DNA of 31,172 nucleotides, taken from a virus. Numbering within the stretch: the stretch's first letter is position 1; every line of letters starts with the position of its first letter. The stretch covers positions 1 to 31,172 of IMG/VR virus record IMGVR_UViG_3300010371_000088, one strand, 5' to 3'. Below are positions 30,558 to 31,172 of the stretch, in pieces. Made by a program: the position numbers and the translations under genes. A model generated the notes under the pieces. The model had not been told where the DNA came from. It saw nothing but the letters and a program-made list of their open reading frames with translations, and made no database searches.

Positions 30558-30756
30558 GCCTCTCGACCGGTGGAAGCGCCTGGAGCGCGGGGTGCCGGTG
30601 GATGGCGACGGCGAGGTCGCCGAGGCGGTCGTGTGTGGCCTTCCAGCGGCCTGGGTCGGCGGGTTCGGCGTTGGAGAGTTCGGCCAGCTCGCGCTCGGTG
30701 GCGTAGAACTCGCGCTTGAGTGCGATCAGGTCGGCGGGGATCTCGGCGTCAGACAC
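30511..30756 (-). CDS. Small helical hypothetical protein
   Basis: Read on the minus strand, 81 residues from a GTG start (complement of 30754-30756) with no strong ribosome binding site. The sequence SDAEIPADLIALKREFYAT, RWKATHDRLGDLAVAIHRHP and PPVERLKLDQAASKAA is helical and resembles a widespread family of short Streptomyces proteins with 'DIPADLIxLx' starts, whose function is unknown. Good amphipathic helices and host-like codon use favour it over its antisense reading. Confidence 0.7.
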   Translation of the reverse strand: MSDAEIPADLIALKREFYATERELAELSNAEPADPGRWKATHDRLGDLAVAIHRHPALQALPPVERLKLDQAASKAAREQA

Positions 30757-30774
30757 GCGCTGATCATGCCAGAT

Positions 30775-30814
30775 GCGTCGACGCCCGGCCTCGGCACAGG
30801 TCGGGCGTCGACGT
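30775..30814. terminator. Long hairpin between minus-strand genes
   Basis: CGTCGACGCCCG (30776-30787) pairs perfectly with CGGGCGTCGACG (30802-30813). Four further inner pairs (one G-T) bring the stem to 16 with a six-base loop. Such a stable stem without a T-run is typical of high-GC actinobacterial terminators. It lies just upstream of the 30511-30756 gene and downstream of the next minus-strand gene. Confidence 0.6.
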
Positions 30815-30819
30815 GTAGC

Positions 30820-30857
30820 CCCGCTGGCGGCCTCGGCGGGAGCTCACCGCCAGCGGG
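30820..30857 (-). terminator. Second hairpin, at the end of the minus-strand HhH-like gene
   Basis: CCCGCTGGCGG (30820-30830) pairs perfectly over 11 bases with CCGCCAGCGGG (30847-30857), loop of 16. It begins five bases after the stop of the minus-strand gene at 30863-31078, so it is a good terminator candidate for that gene. The first hairpin follows within six bases, making a tandem pair. Confidence 0.6.
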
Positions 30858-30862
30858 AGTCT

Positions 30863-31078
30863 CTAGCGCGCGACGCTGACCCTGGCGTCGGCGAGGCGCC
30901 CGACGAGCAAAACCGCGGCGCGCACGTCGGCCTCGGCGGCGCCGGGAATCAGCGGGACCTTCTCGTGCGGCATGGCGAGGATGGCCGCGAGGCTGTCGTA
31001 GCCGGCCTCGGCGAGCGCGTCGATGGTCGGTTTGGTGACGCCGTACTGGAGCAGCACGGCGGTTTCGTGTGGAGACAT
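30863..31078 (-). CDS. Small helix-hairpin-helix-like protein
   Basis: Minus strand, 71 residues from the ATG at 31076-31078, with GGAAG seven bases upstream. A longer reading from 31126 is possible, but that start sits in the loop of a hairpin. The core YGVTKPTIDALAEAGYDSLA, then ILAMPHEKVPLIPGAAEADV, resembles the helix-hairpin-helix folds found in RuvA, RecR or DNA-polymerase-associated proteins, with a hydrophobic 'IPG' turn. DNA binding is inferred only. It is followed by tandem hairpins, so it is probably a separately transcribed gene. Confidence 0.65.
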   Translation of the reverse strand: MSPHETAVLLQYGVTKPTIDALAEAGYDSLAAILAMPHEKVPLIPGAAEADVRAAVLLVGRLADARVSVAR

Positions 31079-31110
31079 AGGGCTGCTTCCGTAGGATGTG
31101 GCCACGGCCG

Positions 31111-31149
31111 GCGCGGCGCCCGACATTTTCGGGACGTCGGGCTCCGCGC
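31111..31149. terminator. Hairpin upstream of the minus-strand HhH-like gene
   Basis: GCGCGGCGCCCGAC (31111-31124) pairs with GTCGGGCTCCGCGC (31136-31149), 14 positions with a single mismatch, loop of 11 including a TTTT. It is 32 bases upstream of the minus-strand start at 31078. It may end a minus-strand gene lying beyond the window edge. Nothing else is visible in the last 23 bases. Confidence 0.5.
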
Positions 31150-31172
31150 GTCGGTCTGTGGTCAGCTGCCGA

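Noticed and set aside
31079-31126. Extended N-terminus for the minus-strand HhH-like protein
   Set aside because: The earlier ATG is in a hairpin loop without a close ribosome binding site; the ATG at 31076-31078 has GGAAG at good spacing.
1-31172. Integrase, repressor or attachment sites that would show a prophage
   Set aside because: None seen. The tRNA genes could serve as integration targets elsewhere, but nothing here shows a junction, so lifestyle is left open.

Overview
The window is a contiguous piece of a tailed-phage genome (siphovirus morphology, either a free phage or a prophage) from a GC-rich actinobacterial host, most likely Streptomyces or a relative. The evidence is the very high GC with G/C in nearly every third codon position, frequent GTG starts, long runs of 4-base start/stop overlaps (ATGA, GTGA), tRNA genes without an encoded CCA, and protein families typical of actinobacteriophages (DUF6221-like protein, HNH next to a GH25 endolysin, small membrane proteins beside the lysin). 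No integrase, repressor, replication gene or CRISPR array is present, so lifestyle cannot be decided from this stretch.

Layout. (1) 1-3427: the end of an unidentified gene with an acidic tail, then about ten small, tightly overlapping plus-strand genes. Five carry paired cysteines typical of zinc ribbons, two or three are membrane proteins and one is a winged-helix protein. (2) 3437-5489: small and large terminase. (3) 5499-6272: two accessory genes. (4) 6326-6556: an island of two minus-strand tRNA genes, tRNA-Ala(GGC) and an initiator-like tRNA-Met(CAT). (5) 6642-15282: head module: portal fused to a MuF domain, capsid maturation protease fused to a scaffold-like tail, major capsid protein with an inserted Fn3/Ig-like domain, a hairpin, four small head-associated genes, head-tail connector and neck protein. 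(6) 15284-25618: a lysine/alanine-rich repeat protein, an acidic protein, major tail protein, tail assembly chaperones in a likely -1 frameshift arrangement, an HK97-gp10-like protein, tape measure, and two tail-tip/fibre proteins. (7) 25618-30234: envelope and lysis region: secreted SGNH/GDSL esterase, small membrane protein, HNH nuclease, GH25 endolysin, two holin-like membrane proteins, a membrane-anchored collagen-like protein and a lipoprotein. (8) 30300-31172: one further plus-strand gene meets two small minus-strand genes that are separated by strong hairpins.

How it works together: terminase, portal and protease/scaffold build and fill the head around the capsid protein. The connector, neck and gp10-like proteins join it to a tail of about 908-residue tape-measure length, tipped by a 1226-residue protein with carbohydrate-binding-like domains. 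Late genes then open the envelope (GH25 lysozyme plus holins), and several exported or membrane-anchored products may alter the host surface.

The features most worth follow-up are the nine-unit repeat protein, the exported esterase/collagen/lipoprotein cassette, the initiator-like phage tRNA, the frameshifted chaperone, and a small beta-rich module that seems to recur in several virion proteins.
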